Of a stretch of DNA of 18,457 bases, positions 7,837 through 15,377 are shown in pieces. This DNA comes from an uncultured Eubacteriales bacterium. Its GTDB lineage: Bacteria; Bacillota; Clostridia; Oscillospirales; Acutalibacteraceae. How positions within the stretch are numbered: position 1 is the first letter of the stretch; each line of letters opens with the position of its first letter. Location of the stretch: contig CAKSHI010000021.1 in assembly GCA_934457115.1 (NCBI GenBank), positions 1 through 18,457 of the forward strand, in the 5' to 3' direction. The notes below the pieces were generated by a model, which worked only from the letters and a program-made list of their open reading frames with translations, had not been told where the DNA came from and did no database searches. The position numbers were made by a program, and so were the translations under genes.

Positions 7837-7849
7837 AAACAAATTGTTT
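7837..7849. promoter_or_regulatory. Possible operator palindrome
   Basis: AAACAA-A-TTGTTT is a perfect 13-base odd palindrome just upstream of the XRE start codon. A shorter relative, AAAC-C-GTTT, is at 7881-7889 beside the -35 box. Short AT-rich palindromes arise by chance, so this is tentative. Confidence 0.3.
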
Positions 7850-7865
7850 TATAAACCTCTTGTAA

Positions 7866-7894
7866 ATTATATATTATTTAAAACCGTTTGTAAA
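7866..7894 (-). promoter_or_regulatory. Promoter of the XRE regulator
   Basis: On the minus strand TTTACA (7894-7889) and TATAAT (7871-7866) are 17 bases apart. On the plus strand a weaker pair, TTGTTT (7844-7849) and TTATAT (7867-7872), also 17 apart, could serve the divergent phosphatase gene and would overlap this one. Confidence 0.6.
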
Positions 7895-7938
7895 TACGAC
7901 AAATCACGACATTTAAAATTTATTAAGGAGAATCCACA

Positions 7939-8568
7939 ATGAAATCTTATTACATATATTTAATACGGCACGGTATGACCAAAGCAAATGAAACCGGCTG
8001 CTATGTGGGAAAAACCGACTTACCCCTTTCTCAAAACGGAAAGGCCCAGCTTATAGATATTAAAAATCAAGCTGAGTATCCTAAGGTTGACGTTATTTAT
8101 ACAAGTCCACTTAAACGCTGCGCAGAAACATGCAAAATTATTTACCCGAGCAGCAATTACATTACAGTAGGCGAACTTTGCGAATGTGACTTTGGGGATT
8201 GGGAAGGAAAATCCGCAAAAGATCTTGAAAATGACGAACTCTTTAAACTATGGCTTAAAGATGCGAGCAAGAATCCCCCGCCTAACGGTGAGAGTGCAAG
8301 TAAATTTACATATAGAATCTGCCTAGCTTTTGAGAAAATCGTTGAAAGTTTGATGCGATCCGGCACAACATCGGCTGCTATTGTAACTCATTCGGGAGTA
8401 TTAACAACACTACTCTCATCATATGGCATACCCAAGGCTCCACCCATGGATTGGATGGTAGGTCCCGGCTGCGGCTACGCCCTACGAATTGACCCATCAC
8501 TATGGATGAGGGGCATGGTTATGGAAGTCTATGATAAAACTCCCGTATTTAATAATAAGGAAAATTAA
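7939..8568 (+). CDS. Histidine phosphatase family protein (phosphoglycerate mutase-like)
   Basis: A 209-residue cytoplasmic enzyme of the histidine phosphatase superfamily. The phospho-accepting RHG motif is at residues 10-12, and the second catalytic His is His151 in IVTHSGV. SPLKR (56-60) and the ECDFGDWEG segment (about 82-90) supply the rest of the usual active site. The length and the FGDWEGK motif resemble alpha-ribazole phosphatases and broad-specificity phosphatases as much as phosphoglycerate mutase. No cobalamin gene is nearby, so the substrate is left open. ATG 7939 follows AAGGAG (7925-7930). It probably forms a two-gene transcript with the small Cys-rich gene, closed by the terminator at 8814. 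Confidence 0.85.
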   Translation: MKSYYIYLIRHGMTKANETGCYVGKTDLPLSQNGKAQLIDIKNQAEYPKVDVIYTSPLKRCAETCKIIYPSSNYITVGELCECDFGDWEGKSAKDLENDELFKLWLKDASKNPPPNGESASKFTYRICLAFEKIVESLMRSGTTSAAIVTHSGVLTTLLSSYGIPKAPPMDWMVGPGCGYALRIDPSLWMRGMVMEVYDKTPVFNNKEN

Positions 8569-8591
8569 TTATTCATTTATTGGAGGCATAT

Positions 8592-8807
8592 ATGTTTATT
8601 AAAAAAATCTTTGGAAAAAGTATAGAACCCAATTGCAAATATTGTATGTATTTAAATGAAACCAAAGACAAACAAAATTTTTGTTCTAAATCAAGCGAGG
8701 AACCTGAAGTGGGAAAATGTAAGCATTTTAAATACGACCCACTAAAACGTCAACCAACCGTTCTTCCCCCTCTACCCAAGTATGATAAGGATGACTTTTC
8801 TCTTTAA
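8592..8807 (+). CDS. Small Cys-rich conserved protein
   Basis: A 71-residue protein starting at ATG 8592, seven bases after GGAGG (8582-8586). A frame extension to 8580 would put the ribosome binding site inside the gene. Four to five cysteines in the pattern NCKYCMYL...FCSK...GKCKHFKYDPLKR suggest a small metal-binding fold. The KFKYDPLKR-P ending resembles a family of short clostridial hypothetical proteins, recalled from general knowledge and not checked. It lies 23 bases after the phosphatase gene and ends just before a strong terminator. No function is proposed. Confidence 0.7.
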   Translation: MFIKKIFGKSIEPNCKYCMYLNETKDKQNFCSKSSEEPEVGKCKHFKYDPLKRQPTVLPPLPKYDKDDFSL

Positions 8808-8813
8808 TGAAAA

Positions 8814-8871
8814 TACCCCTAACTTTTCATTTTATAAACCAATGAAAAGTTGGGGGTAAATTTTATTTTTT
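8814..8871. terminator. Strong bidirectional terminator
   Basis: A 17-bp stem (8814-8830 with 8842-8858, one G-U pair) with core ACCCCTAACTTTTC is followed by TTTTATTTTTT on the plus strand. The minus strand also has a T-rich exit. The plus-strand T tract overlaps the last codons of the converging chorismate mutase gene. Confidence 0.88.
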
Positions 8872-9135
8872 GGTAGTCTCCAATTGTCTTATTTGCACTT
8901 TTTTGCTTATGTCCATTATTTTAGAAAAAAATTCTCTTGTCTCCTCTTTAAAATCATGGGCATTTGCTGCCATACCTTTTAAAATTTCTTCTTCCCTAGC
9001 TTCATTTACTATGGGAAGATTTTCTTTTTCTTTGATAAGTGCAATCTTTTCGGCGCACTCCATCCTCTTTATAAAAAGAGATAAAATCTCTTTGTCTATA
9101 ACATCAATTTCTTTTCTTATGTCATCTAGATTCAT
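8863..9135 (-). CDS. Chorismate mutase, AroQ type, monofunctional
   Basis: Converts chorismate to prephenate, the first step towards Phe and Tyr. The 90-residue all-helical protein matches the length of a stand-alone AroQ domain. Typical features are the IRKEIDVIDKEILSLFIKRM first helix (Arg7 and the KR pair), ALIKEKENLPIVNEAREEEIL (the Lys and the region carrying the second conserved Arg), and a third helix near the C terminus. Its ATG overlaps the aroC stop codon in an ATGA arrangement, which indicates coupled translation. It is the last gene of the cluster. No prephenate dehydratase or dehydrogenase domain is attached or adjacent, so those must be encoded elsewhere. Confidence 0.85.
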   Translation of the reverse strand: MNLDDIRKEIDVIDKEILSLFIKRMECAEKIALIKEKENLPIVNEAREEEILKGMAANAHDFKEETREFFSKIMDISKKVQIRQLETTKK

Positions 9136-10223
9136 AGATTATTCTCCCCTGCCAACAAATCCAATATTGCTATTGCAGCGGCCGACTCTACTATAGGTGT
9201 TGCTCTTGAAACTATGCATGGGTCATGTCGACCCTCTATTTTTAAAACTGTATTTTCCCGCTTTTTAATATCAACGCTTAGTTGAGCTTTACCTATAGAA
9301 GGTGTTGGCTTTATCGCAACATTAAATATAATGGGCATACCAAAAGATAAGCCCCCCAATATGCCGCCGTTGTGGTTGGTCTTGGTTTTTATTTCATCAT
9401 TTTCTATATAAAAAATATCGTTAGCTTGGCTTCCCCTCATCCTAGAAATATCAAATCCGCTTCCAAACTCGATACCCTTAACTGCGGGTATTGAAAACAT
9501 TATAGAAGATATGACACTCTCTATTCCTTCAAATATAGGAGACCCCACCCCGGGCCTTAATCCATATATGCCGCATTCTATTTGACCACCTATACTGTCA
9601 TCCTCTTTTTTTGCCTCTAGAATTTCTTCCTGCATATGTTTTCTTATATCATCATTTATAACGGGAAAATTATCTAAAGTCAATCTATCGTATAATTCTT
9701 TATTAATATCATTAATAGAGTCTAAGCTTTCATCACAAACATTTCCTATTGATTTTATGTGGCCCACGATTTTAACACCGTACTCATTTAGAATTTGTAT
9801 ACATACAGCCCCTGCAAACGTCATCGCAGCTGTAAGTCGACCCGAAAAATGTCCACCACCTCTTACATCTCCATAACCCTTATACTTAATATTTCCCGGG
9901 TAATCGGCATGTGACGGCCTTACTATAGATAATATATTTTCATAATCTTTAGAATGAGCATTATTGTTTTCGATTAAAGCACAAAGCGGTGTACCCGTCG
10001 TATAACCATCTAAAAAGCCTGAGATAATTTTGGGATTGTCGCTTTCTTTCCTTGATGACGAAAGCTTTCCTTGACCCGGGGCACGCCTTTTCATGTGAAT
10101 ATTAATTTTTTCTAAGTCAAGTTTTTTCCCTGCAGGCAGATTATCAATTGTCACCCCTATTGCATCGCCGTGACTTTCTCCAAAAATAGAAACCTTAATA
10201 TTATTTCCAAAAATCGACGACAT
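9132..10223 (-). CDS. aroC: Chorismate synthase
   Basis: FMN-dependent enzyme that converts 5-enolpyruvylshikimate 3-phosphate to chorismate. The open frame reaches 10256, but ATG 10223 follows GGGGGT at a proper distance and begins the family's usual N terminus, MSSIFGNNIKVSIFGESHG; this start gives 363 residues. Other landmarks are MKRRAPGQGKLSSSRKESD, the RGGGHFSGRLTAA segment, NHNGGILGG, and the C-terminal SRATPIVESAAA. It overlaps the end of aroA by 23 bases and the start of chorismate mutase by 4, so all three are likely on one mRNA from the promoter upstream of aroA. Confidence 0.95.
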   Translation of the reverse strand: MSSIFGNNIKVSIFGESHGDAIGVTIDNLPAGKKLDLEKINIHMKRRAPGQGKLSSSRKESDNPKIISGFLDGYTTGTPLCALIENNNAHSKDYENILSIVRPSHADYPGNIKYKGYGDVRGGGHFSGRLTAAMTFAGAVCIQILNEYGVKIVGHIKSIGNVCDESLDSINDINKELYDRLTLDNFPVINDDIRKHMQEEILEAKKEDDSIGGQIECGIYGLRPGVGSPIFEGIESVISSIMFSIPAVKGIEFGSGFDISRMRGSQANDIFYIENDEIKTKTNHNGGILGGLSFGMPIIFNVAIKPTPSIGKAQLSVDIKKRENTVLKIEGRHDPCIVSRATPIVESAAAIAILDLLAGENNL

Positions 10224-11475
10224 CCGCTTTACCCCCAATGCGCCTAAAATCATCAAAAAATGTGGGATAAGACTTATTAACCCCCAAGTAATTACTAATA
10301 AATATAGGCTCTTTTGACCTTGCAGCGCACATAGTTAATGCCATTACTATTCGATGGTCGCCGTAACTTTCAGCCACTCCGCCCTTAAAAAACGGAACAG
10401 GTCTAACAAGCAATGCGTCATTAAGCTCTTTGATATCCGCACCAATACTGTTTAAAGCATTTGCCGTTGCTTTTAATCTGTCACTCTCTTTAAACCTTAG
10501 CCTATTGGCACCATATAAAAATACATTTCCATTGGCAAATGACGCTATCACTGCAAGAATCGGCAATAAGTCCGGACATTGCGAGACATCTACATCAACG
10601 GCTTTTATTTTTCCCGGCAATACTTGAACAGTACCGTTTGAAAGCTTTATCGAATATCCAAAAGAATCCAAAATATTTAGTATCGCTTGATCCCCTTGAA
10701 CTGAACCTAAGTTAAGGCCCCTTACCCTTATTTTAGAGCCAAGTGCAGCTGCAACAATAAAGTTTGCCGCTTGAGACCAATCAGGCTCAACTAAAAAACT
10801 ACAAGCCTTATATTGTTGATTTCCCTTTATGCTAAAGCCATAAGGTTTCTTTTGAATTGATATTTGGAACTGTTTTAATACATCTAATGTCATTTGAATG
10901 TATTGGTAAGACTCTATATGAGAAGTTATTACAATATCACTGTCGCCATCAAGCAACGGCAAAGCAAATAAAAGGCCTGATATGAATTGAGAGCTGACAT
11001 TTCCCTCAATGCTGAACCTTCCCGGAAGCAATTTTCCTCTTATAGAAAGCGGCAGACCTTGATAACCTGAAAAAGTTACCCCCTTACCTTCCATACAGTG
11101 TAAAATAGGTGCAATTGGTCTGCGTGAAAGGCTCTCCCTGCCGACAAAACGACAGTTTATTCCTAATGCCGCTACAATAGGAATTAAAAACCTTAAAGTT
11201 GAGGCAGATTCATTTGCGTTTATTTCTATATTTTTATCTGAAAAGGCACTGGTTGAAGTTAATAATATACTTGAATTCCTTTGATATATACTTGCCCCAA
11301 ATTCTTTTGCCGCATTTATGGTTGCGTAAATATCATCGCTATAATAAATATTATTAATATTCATTCTATCTCTTGCCAATAAAGCCCCTATAATTGCTCG
11401 ATGTGCCAAACTTTTAGATGACGGCGGACGAATACTCCCTGAAAGTTTGGAAGGTGTTATTTTAATAACTCTCAT
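10201..11475 (-). CDS. aroA: 3-phosphoshikimate 1-carboxyvinyltransferase (EPSP synthase)
   Basis: Adds enolpyruvate from PEP to shikimate 3-phosphate, the sixth step of the shikimate pathway. The 424-residue protein has the expected landmarks: PPSSKSLAHRA near the N terminus (Lys21 with the SSKS loop), the SSQFISGLLFALP segment, NRLRFKESDRL, and SYGDHRIVMAL towards the C terminus. The ATG at 11475 follows AAGGGA about 10 bases upstream. A promoter-like pair at 11536-11564 and a gap of 136 bases separate it from aroB, so it probably starts a second transcription unit (aroA-aroC-chorismate mutase), with possible readthrough from aroB. Confidence 0.95.
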   Translation of the reverse strand: MRVIKITPSKLSGSIRPPSSKSLAHRAIIGALLARDRMNINNIYYSDDIYATINAAKEFGASIYQRNSSILLTSTSAFSDKNIEINANESASTLRFLIPIVAALGINCRFVGRESLSRRPIAPILHCMEGKGVTFSGYQGLPLSIRGKLLPGRFSIEGNVSSQFISGLLFALPLLDGDSDIVITSHIESYQYIQMTLDVLKQFQISIQKKPYGFSIKGNQQYKACSFLVEPDWSQAANFIVAAALGSKIRVRGLNLGSVQGDQAILNILDSFGYSIKLSNGTVQVLPGKIKAVDVDVSQCPDLLPILAVIASFANGNVFLYGANRLRFKESDRLKATANALNSIGADIKELNDALLVRPVPFFKGGVAESYGDHRIVMALTMCAARSKEPIFISNYLGVNKSYPTFFDDFRRIGGKADVVDFWK

Positions 11476-11535
11476 ATTAAACAGTCCCTTTTAAATTATG
11501 ATATAAGCTAGGTGTTTATAATACCTTTTACCTAT

Positions 11536-11564
11536 ATTTTATCCTTATATGGAAATATTTACAA
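11536..11564 (-). promoter_or_regulatory. Promoter upstream of aroA
   Basis: On the minus strand TTGTAA (11564-11559) and TAAAAT (11541-11536) are 17 bases apart, about 60 bases before the aroA start. It lies in the only gap longer than 100 bases inside the cluster other than the aroK-aroF gap. Confidence 0.55.
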
Positions 11565-11611
11565 GACTTTAATTCTCCCTTCTACGATGGTAATCAAGCA
11601 ACACACTATTC

Positions 11612-12658
11612 TTAGCTTAGATTTAACCTAAATTCATTAATATCAATAGGGTAAACTATACTTTCACCTATTTCTTTTATTAATATAAGGTTTAGTTTTC
11701 CTAAAATATTTTTCTTATCTAAAGATATATACCTTAAAACTCCGCTTAAAGAACCCTCTATTTCAGTTGGTAATCCATAACGATTTAATATTTCTTCGAT
11801 TTGTTTGGATGTCCCTTTAGAAGTAATTCCTAGCTTTTCGCCAAACATAGAAATATATTTCATTCCCAACGCAACGGCTTGACCATGGGAAAACTTGTTG
11901 TAATTATAATAGCTTTCTATAGCATGACCTATTGTATGCCCAAAATTTAAAAGCATACGAGAGGATTTATCAAATTCATCCTCTTCGACAAGCTCCTTTT
12001 TTATACTTAGACAAGTAAAAATAACCTCTTCAATGTCTTTCATTGGGTCATTCGATAAAAGCCTTAAAAAAAGCGACTTATCCCTTATTGCGGCATATTT
12101 TATCACTTCAGCCATACCGTCCTCAAAGTATAGGTCTTCAAGCGTATCAAGTAACAACGGGTCTACTATAACCAAACTTGGCTGATAAAATGTGCCAACT
12201 AAATTTTTGCCGTTTTCTAAATTTACACCCGTCTTGCCGCCTATTGAGGAGTCAACTTGAGCTATGAGACTTGTTGGTATATGTACACAAGGTACACCTC
12301 TTAAAAAAGTTGAAGCGCAAAATCCCGCCATATCACCACATACGCCGCCGCCTAAGTCCACTATAATATCTAACCTAGTCATATTAAATAAGGCAAGCTC
12401 TTGATATATTTTTTCGATTGTATGAAGGTTTTTTGATTTTTCTCCCGCTTCAAAAATAAATTTACCCGTTTTAAATCCCGCTTTTTCAAGCGAAGTCATA
12501 ATCTCTTCACCATAAATGTTATATACATTACTGTCGCTTATGACAAAGGCCTTATTTGACCTAGTTATAGATCTTATTAGATCCCCGCTTTTTTGCAATA
12601 AACCCTTTTCAATTAAAACATCATATGAATTTTTAAGTTCTATTGTAAGCTTTTTCAT
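11612..12658 (-). CDS. aroB: 3-dehydroquinate synthase
   Basis: NAD- and metal-dependent enzyme that cyclises DAHP to 3-dehydroquinate, the second shikimate step. The 348-residue length fits the family. The dinucleotide-binding loop DLGGGVCGDMAGF (101-113), PTSLIAQVDSSIGGKTGVN (128-146), and the metal ligands Glu184 (MAEVIKY), His241/His245 (NFGHTIGHAIE) and His258 (SHGQAVALG) are all present. The start codon overlaps the aroF stop in an ATGA arrangement, so aroF and aroB are translationally coupled. Confidence 0.95.
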   Translation of the reverse strand: MKKLTIELKNSYDVLIEKGLLQKSGDLIRSITRSNKAFVISDSNVYNIYGEEIMTSLEKAGFKTGKFIFEAGEKSKNLHTIEKIYQELALFNMTRLDIIVDLGGGVCGDMAGFCASTFLRGVPCVHIPTSLIAQVDSSIGGKTGVNLENGKNLVGTFYQPSLVIVDPLLLDTLEDLYFEDGMAEVIKYAAIRDKSLFLRLLSNDPMKDIEEVIFTCLSIKKELVEEDEFDKSSRMLLNFGHTIGHAIESYYNYNKFSHGQAVALGMKYISMFGEKLGITSKGTSKQIEEILNRYGLPTEIEGSLSGVLRYISLDKKNILGKLNLILIKEIGESIVYPIDINEFRLNLS

Positions 12659-13686
12659 TCTTCACCATCTTTGTATATTTGAGCAAAGGTATCCTTTACT
12701 TTTAAGATTTCCTTTGAAAGTCTTTCAAAGCTTTCTATAGTAAGTGATTGAGGCCCGTCCGACATAGCATTTTGCGGGTCATCATGCACTTCTATCATTA
12801 GGCCGTCAGCCCCTGCGGCTATAGACGATAACGCTAACGGCCGCACAAGCCAATGGATCCCACAAGCATGGCTCGGGTCCACAATGATAGGAAGATGGGA
12901 AAGTCTCTTAATAACCGGCACGGCCGAGATATCTAATGTATTTCTTGTGAAAGTCTCATATGTTCTAATTCCTCTCTCGCACAAAATAACATTCTCGTTC
13001 CCGCTTGACATAATGTATTCTGCGCTCATTAGAAGCTCGTTTATTGTACTTGAAAGACCTCTTTTTAAAAGTATGGGCTTTTTAATTTTTCCCAGCTCCT
13101 TCAAAAGCTCAAAATTCTGCATATTTCTTGCCCCAACTTGAATGATGTCGACATCTTCAAATAAGTCCAAGTTAGAAACCCTCGTAATCTCCGTCACAAT
13201 TGGAAGGCCTGTCTCCCTTTTAGCAAAACTTAAAAGTTCCAATCCCTCTTTTCCAAGACCTTGGAAAGAATATGGAGAGGTCCTTGGTTTGAATGCACCT
13301 CCTCTTAAAAGTGAAGCGCCGCTTTTTTTTACAGCCTTAGCAATTCTAACAATTTGTTCTTTAGACTCCACTGAACACGGCCCTGCTATGACCTGCAAAG
13401 AGCCGTCACCAATTTTTAATCCATTATCTAAGGTTATAATTGTATTTTGAGGGTGAAGGGTTCTGCTCACTCTTTTATACGGTTCCTGCACTCTTTTTAT
13501 GCCTTTAACTATATTTTGAGATTTAATAAACTCATCATCAATCCTCGACGTGTCTCCCAACAATCCCAGTACACTTGAAGACTTACCCCTAAGCTCTTCT
13601 ACCTTTATATCATACTTAGATTCTAATAATTTTGAAAATTTCTTTACCTGCTCCTTAGAAACAGATTCTTTTAAAATAACTATCAT
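12655..13686 (-). CDS. aroF: 3-deoxy-7-phosphoheptulonate synthase with N-terminal regulatory domain
   Basis: DAHP synthase condenses PEP and erythrose 4-phosphate, the committed shikimate step. The first ~70 residues (MIVILKESVSKEQVKKF...) match the small ferredoxin-like domain of the Thermotoga-type enzyme, which in that enzyme mediates feedback inhibition by Tyr or Phe. The barrel starts around residue 95 and shows GPCSVES (102-108, with metal ligand Cys104), LLRGGAFKPRTSPYSFQG (127-143) and DPSHACG towards the end. The 343-residue length fits this subtype. The ATG follows AGGGGGA at a good distance. A terminator-like hairpin ends only about 22 bases upstream, leaving no room for a promoter between them. 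The symbol aroF follows common usage for this type. Confidence 0.93.
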   Translation of the reverse strand: MIVILKESVSKEQVKKFSKLLESKYDIKVEELRGKSSSVLGLLGDTSRIDDEFIKSQNIVKGIKRVQEPYKRVSRTLHPQNTIITLDNGLKIGDGSLQVIAGPCSVESKEQIVRIAKAVKKSGASLLRGGAFKPRTSPYSFQGLGKEGLELLSFAKRETGLPIVTEITRVSNLDLFEDVDIIQVGARNMQNFELLKELGKIKKPILLKRGLSSTINELLMSAEYIMSSGNENVILCERGIRTYETFTRNTLDISAVPVIKRLSHLPIIVDPSHACGIHWLVRPLALSSIAAGADGLMIEVHDDPQNAMSDGPQSLTIESFERLSKEILKVKDTFAQIYKDGEE

Positions 13687-13708
13687 TACAATTCCCCCTT
13701 AAGGACCA

Positions 13709-13743
13709 ACAATAAAAAGCTCCCGCCCAAACGGCAAAAGCTT
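13709..13743 (-). terminator. Terminator-like hairpin just before aroF (possible attenuator)
   Basis: On the minus strand AAGCTTTTGCC (13743-13733) pairs with GGCGGGAGCTT (13727-13717) around a 5-base loop, followed by TTTTTATT. It lies after aroK and element B and only about 22 bases before the aroF start codon, in the same direction. Transcripts from the aroE promoter must read through it to express aroF-aroB. Confidence 0.7.
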
Positions 13744-13866
13744 ATTTAAGTCAGAGCAATGCTCTGTGTTTTACTTGCAAGAAGCAAAGGTTGCGACAGA
13801 CCTCAAACACTGCAACGAATCCCGCCGCCTAAAAGGCGGGAATACCTGCACCATGATTATATAAGG
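13741..13866. repeat. Structured intergenic element, copy B
   Basis: Homologous in the same strand orientation to 3575-3720. It shares CAGAGCA (13752), TTGCAA (13775), GCGGG (13836) and the 3' block ending in GATTATA. The ends pair: CTTATTTAA-TCA (13741-13753) with TGATTATATAAG (13854-13865), with one mismatch and one bulge. Internal hairpins are CAGAGC/GCTCTG, GTTGC/GCAAC and CCGCCT/AGGCGG. It includes the last codons of aroK at one end, and at the other shares three bases with the pre-aroF terminator arm. Confidence 0.5.
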
Positions 13867-14378
13867 GCTAATACGTCACTTATTATCTTAGAAATATTAC
13901 CGTTTGCATCTATTGTAAAATCCGCATTGTCTCTATATATACGAAATCTCTCGTCATAGAGTTTACTTAAAACCTTTTCCCTTTCACCTACATTCAAAAG
14001 AGGGCGAGAATTATCATATCTTAGTCGTTCCACGATAACTTCCTTACTTGCATTTAGAAAAAATATCTTAGAGGTTCTTTTAAGAACCTCTACGTTTTCA
14101 CTATTAAGCAGTGAACCCCCGCCTAAAGCTATTACTTTATATGGTTTTAACTCTAAATTTAAAATTGCCTTGGTTTCAAGCTTTCTAAAATACTTTTCAC
14201 CTTTTAATCTAAATATTTTAGAAATAGTCATATTCTCCTTTGATTCTATATAAGTATCTATATCGATAAAATCCATTTTAATTAATTTGGCTAATTCTTT
14301 ACCAACAGTGCTTTTGCCGCACCCCATAAAACCGCAAAGTGCTATATTATAACCTATTTTTTTACTTTCCAAAGACAT
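13857..14378 (-). CDS. aroK: Shikimate kinase
   Basis: Phosphorylates shikimate at the 3-hydroxyl using ATP. The 173-residue protein has a Walker A motif GFMGCGKST (16-24), the shikimate-binding FIDIDTYIE segment (37-45), GEKYFRKLE (60-68), and the LGGGSLL loop (85-91). The mobile lid contains SRPLL. The ATG at 14378 lies 17 bases inside the end of aroE, with only a weak ribosome binding site, so translation is probably coupled to aroE. Its final codons overlap intergenic element B, which suggests the element was placed against, or has replaced, the original 3' end. Confidence 0.93.
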   Translation of the reverse strand: MSLESKKIGYNIALCGFMGCGKSTVGKELAKLIKMDFIDIDTYIESKENMTISKIFRLKGEKYFRKLETKAILNLELKPYKVIALGGGSLLNSENVEVLKRTSKIFFLNASKEVIVERLRYDNSRPLLNVGEREKVLSKLYDERFRIYRDNADFTIDANGNISKIISDVLALI

Positions 14379-15210
14379 GCTTCATTTCTTTTCTTGAGTC
14401 TTCTATAATTTGGCTTATATCATCTTGCGAGAACTCAGCTCCCGTCCAAATTCTATGCGCTTCTGCCGCTTGCAAAACAAGCATAGGCAAACCGCTTATC
14501 GTCTTAATGCCATAGGATTTTGCAACATTTAAAAGTTTTGTCCTATATGGATTATATATGCAATCAAAAACCACACTGCTGCTTTTTACAATCTCATTTG
14601 AAACTGCCATTTCATCCGTTTTTGGATACATGCCGCAAGGTGTTGCGTTTATAAGTAGATCAATAGGTCCTTTTAAGTGGTCAATAAGGCAAGTTTCTAT
14701 TTGAGGACGAATTGTGTTACTCTTGATATCTCCTGCCAAATTAGCAGCATTCTTTAGACCTGTTGGTCTTGCCGCTATGACTGTCGCACAACCCGCCAAG
14801 ACCGATTCATAAGCAAGTATCCTTGCTACTCCTCCTGCACCTATTATTACAACCCTGCCTTTAAGCTCAATCTTTTCATATTCAAGAGATTTTAAAAATC
14901 CCGCAGGGTCAGTTGTATACCCAAAAGACTTACCATCTTTATTCATAATGGTATTGACTGATCTATATTTTAAGGCCTTCTTAGAAATTTCATCAATATA
15001 TGGTACTATAGCATATTTGTGTGGTAAAGTTACATTATAGCCATCCAACTTACACAAAGCAGGAAATATAGTTGTAAGGTCATAGGTTGAAACATCATAT
15101 GCTTCATAGTCAGCTGAAACCTTGGAAATATCAAACATACGTTGATTTATAAACGGAGATATGGTGTGTCCTATAGGACTGCCTATAACTGCAAATTGTT
15201 TTTTGTTCAA
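14362..15210 (-). CDS. aroE: Shikimate dehydrogenase
   Basis: NADP-dependent reductase that converts 3-dehydroshikimate to shikimate. Family motifs are VIGSPIGHTISP near the N terminus, YNVTLPHK with the catalytic Lys, the nucleotide-binding GAGGVAR, INATPCGMYP, and a C-terminal MLVLQAAEAHRIWTG. A GTG at 15219 opens the frame, but the AGAGG ribosome binding site overlaps it and is spaced correctly for TTG 15210 (MNKKQFAVIG...), used here; this gives 282 residues. It is the first gene of the cluster. Its promoter -35 box overlaps that of acpP on the other strand. Confidence 0.94.
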   Translation of the reverse strand: MNKKQFAVIGSPIGHTISPFINQRMFDISKVSADYEAYDVSTYDLTTIFPALCKLDGYNVTLPHKYAIVPYIDEISKKALKYRSVNTIMNKDGKSFGYTTDPAGFLKSLEYEKIELKGRVVIIGAGGVARILAYESVLAGCATVIAARPTGLKNAANLAGDIKSNTIRPQIETCLIDHLKGPIDLLINATPCGMYPKTDEMAVSNEIVKSSSVVFDCIYNPYRTKLLNVAKSYGIKTISGLPMLVLQAAEAHRIWTGAEFSQDDISQIIEDSRKEMKHVFGK

Positions 15211-15245
15211 ATAAAACACCTCTTGTATTAATTTCCAAATATTTT

Positions 15246-15274
15246 TCTATAAATATTGAATAATGTATTGACAA
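15246..15274 (-). promoter_or_regulatory. Promoter of the aroE-led operon
   Basis: On the minus strand TTGTCA (15274-15269) and TATAGA (15251-15246) are 17 bases apart, predicting a start near 15239 and a leader of about 30 bases. Its -35 hexamer shares five bases with the -35 hexamer of the acpP promoter. Confidence 0.55.
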
Positions 15275-15296
15275 ACTAGGAAATTATTAATAATAT
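15268..15296 (+). promoter_or_regulatory. acpP promoter
   Basis: TTGACA (15268-15273) and TAATAT (15291-15296) are 17 bases apart, a perfect -35 with a good -10. Transcription should start near 15303, giving a leader of about 112 bases before acpP. No FapR-like palindrome was seen. Confidence 0.75.
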
Positions 15297-15303
15297 GTAG
15301 AAT

Positions 15304-15377
15304 GGATATATTTTTATGAGGCCAAAATATCCAATACATGAATTGTAACATAGTATTGGTATTTTTGTCTATGTATT
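15304..15377 (+). promoter_or_regulatory. acpP leader with competing stem-loops
   Basis: The leader contains GGATAT/ATATCC (15304-15309 with 15327-15332), CCAATAC/GTATTGG (15331-15337 with 15353-15359), ACATAG/CTATGT (15348-15353 with 15369-15374) and AATACAT/ATGTATT (15333-15339 with 15371-15377). Several share bases, so they cannot all form together. This may be a regulatory leader, or chance pairing in AT-rich sequence. Confidence 0.3.

Noticed and set aside
12884..13450. Plus-strand frames within aroF
   Set aside because: Antisense to a conserved DAHP synthase and lacking any start signal.
13687..13856. 6S RNA, SRP RNA or tRNA-like gene between aroK and aroF
   Set aside because: The rod shape is suggestive, but it is shorter than typical 6S RNA, lacks the SRP GGUCAGG-type core and has no tRNA cloverleaf, so no named RNA is claimed.
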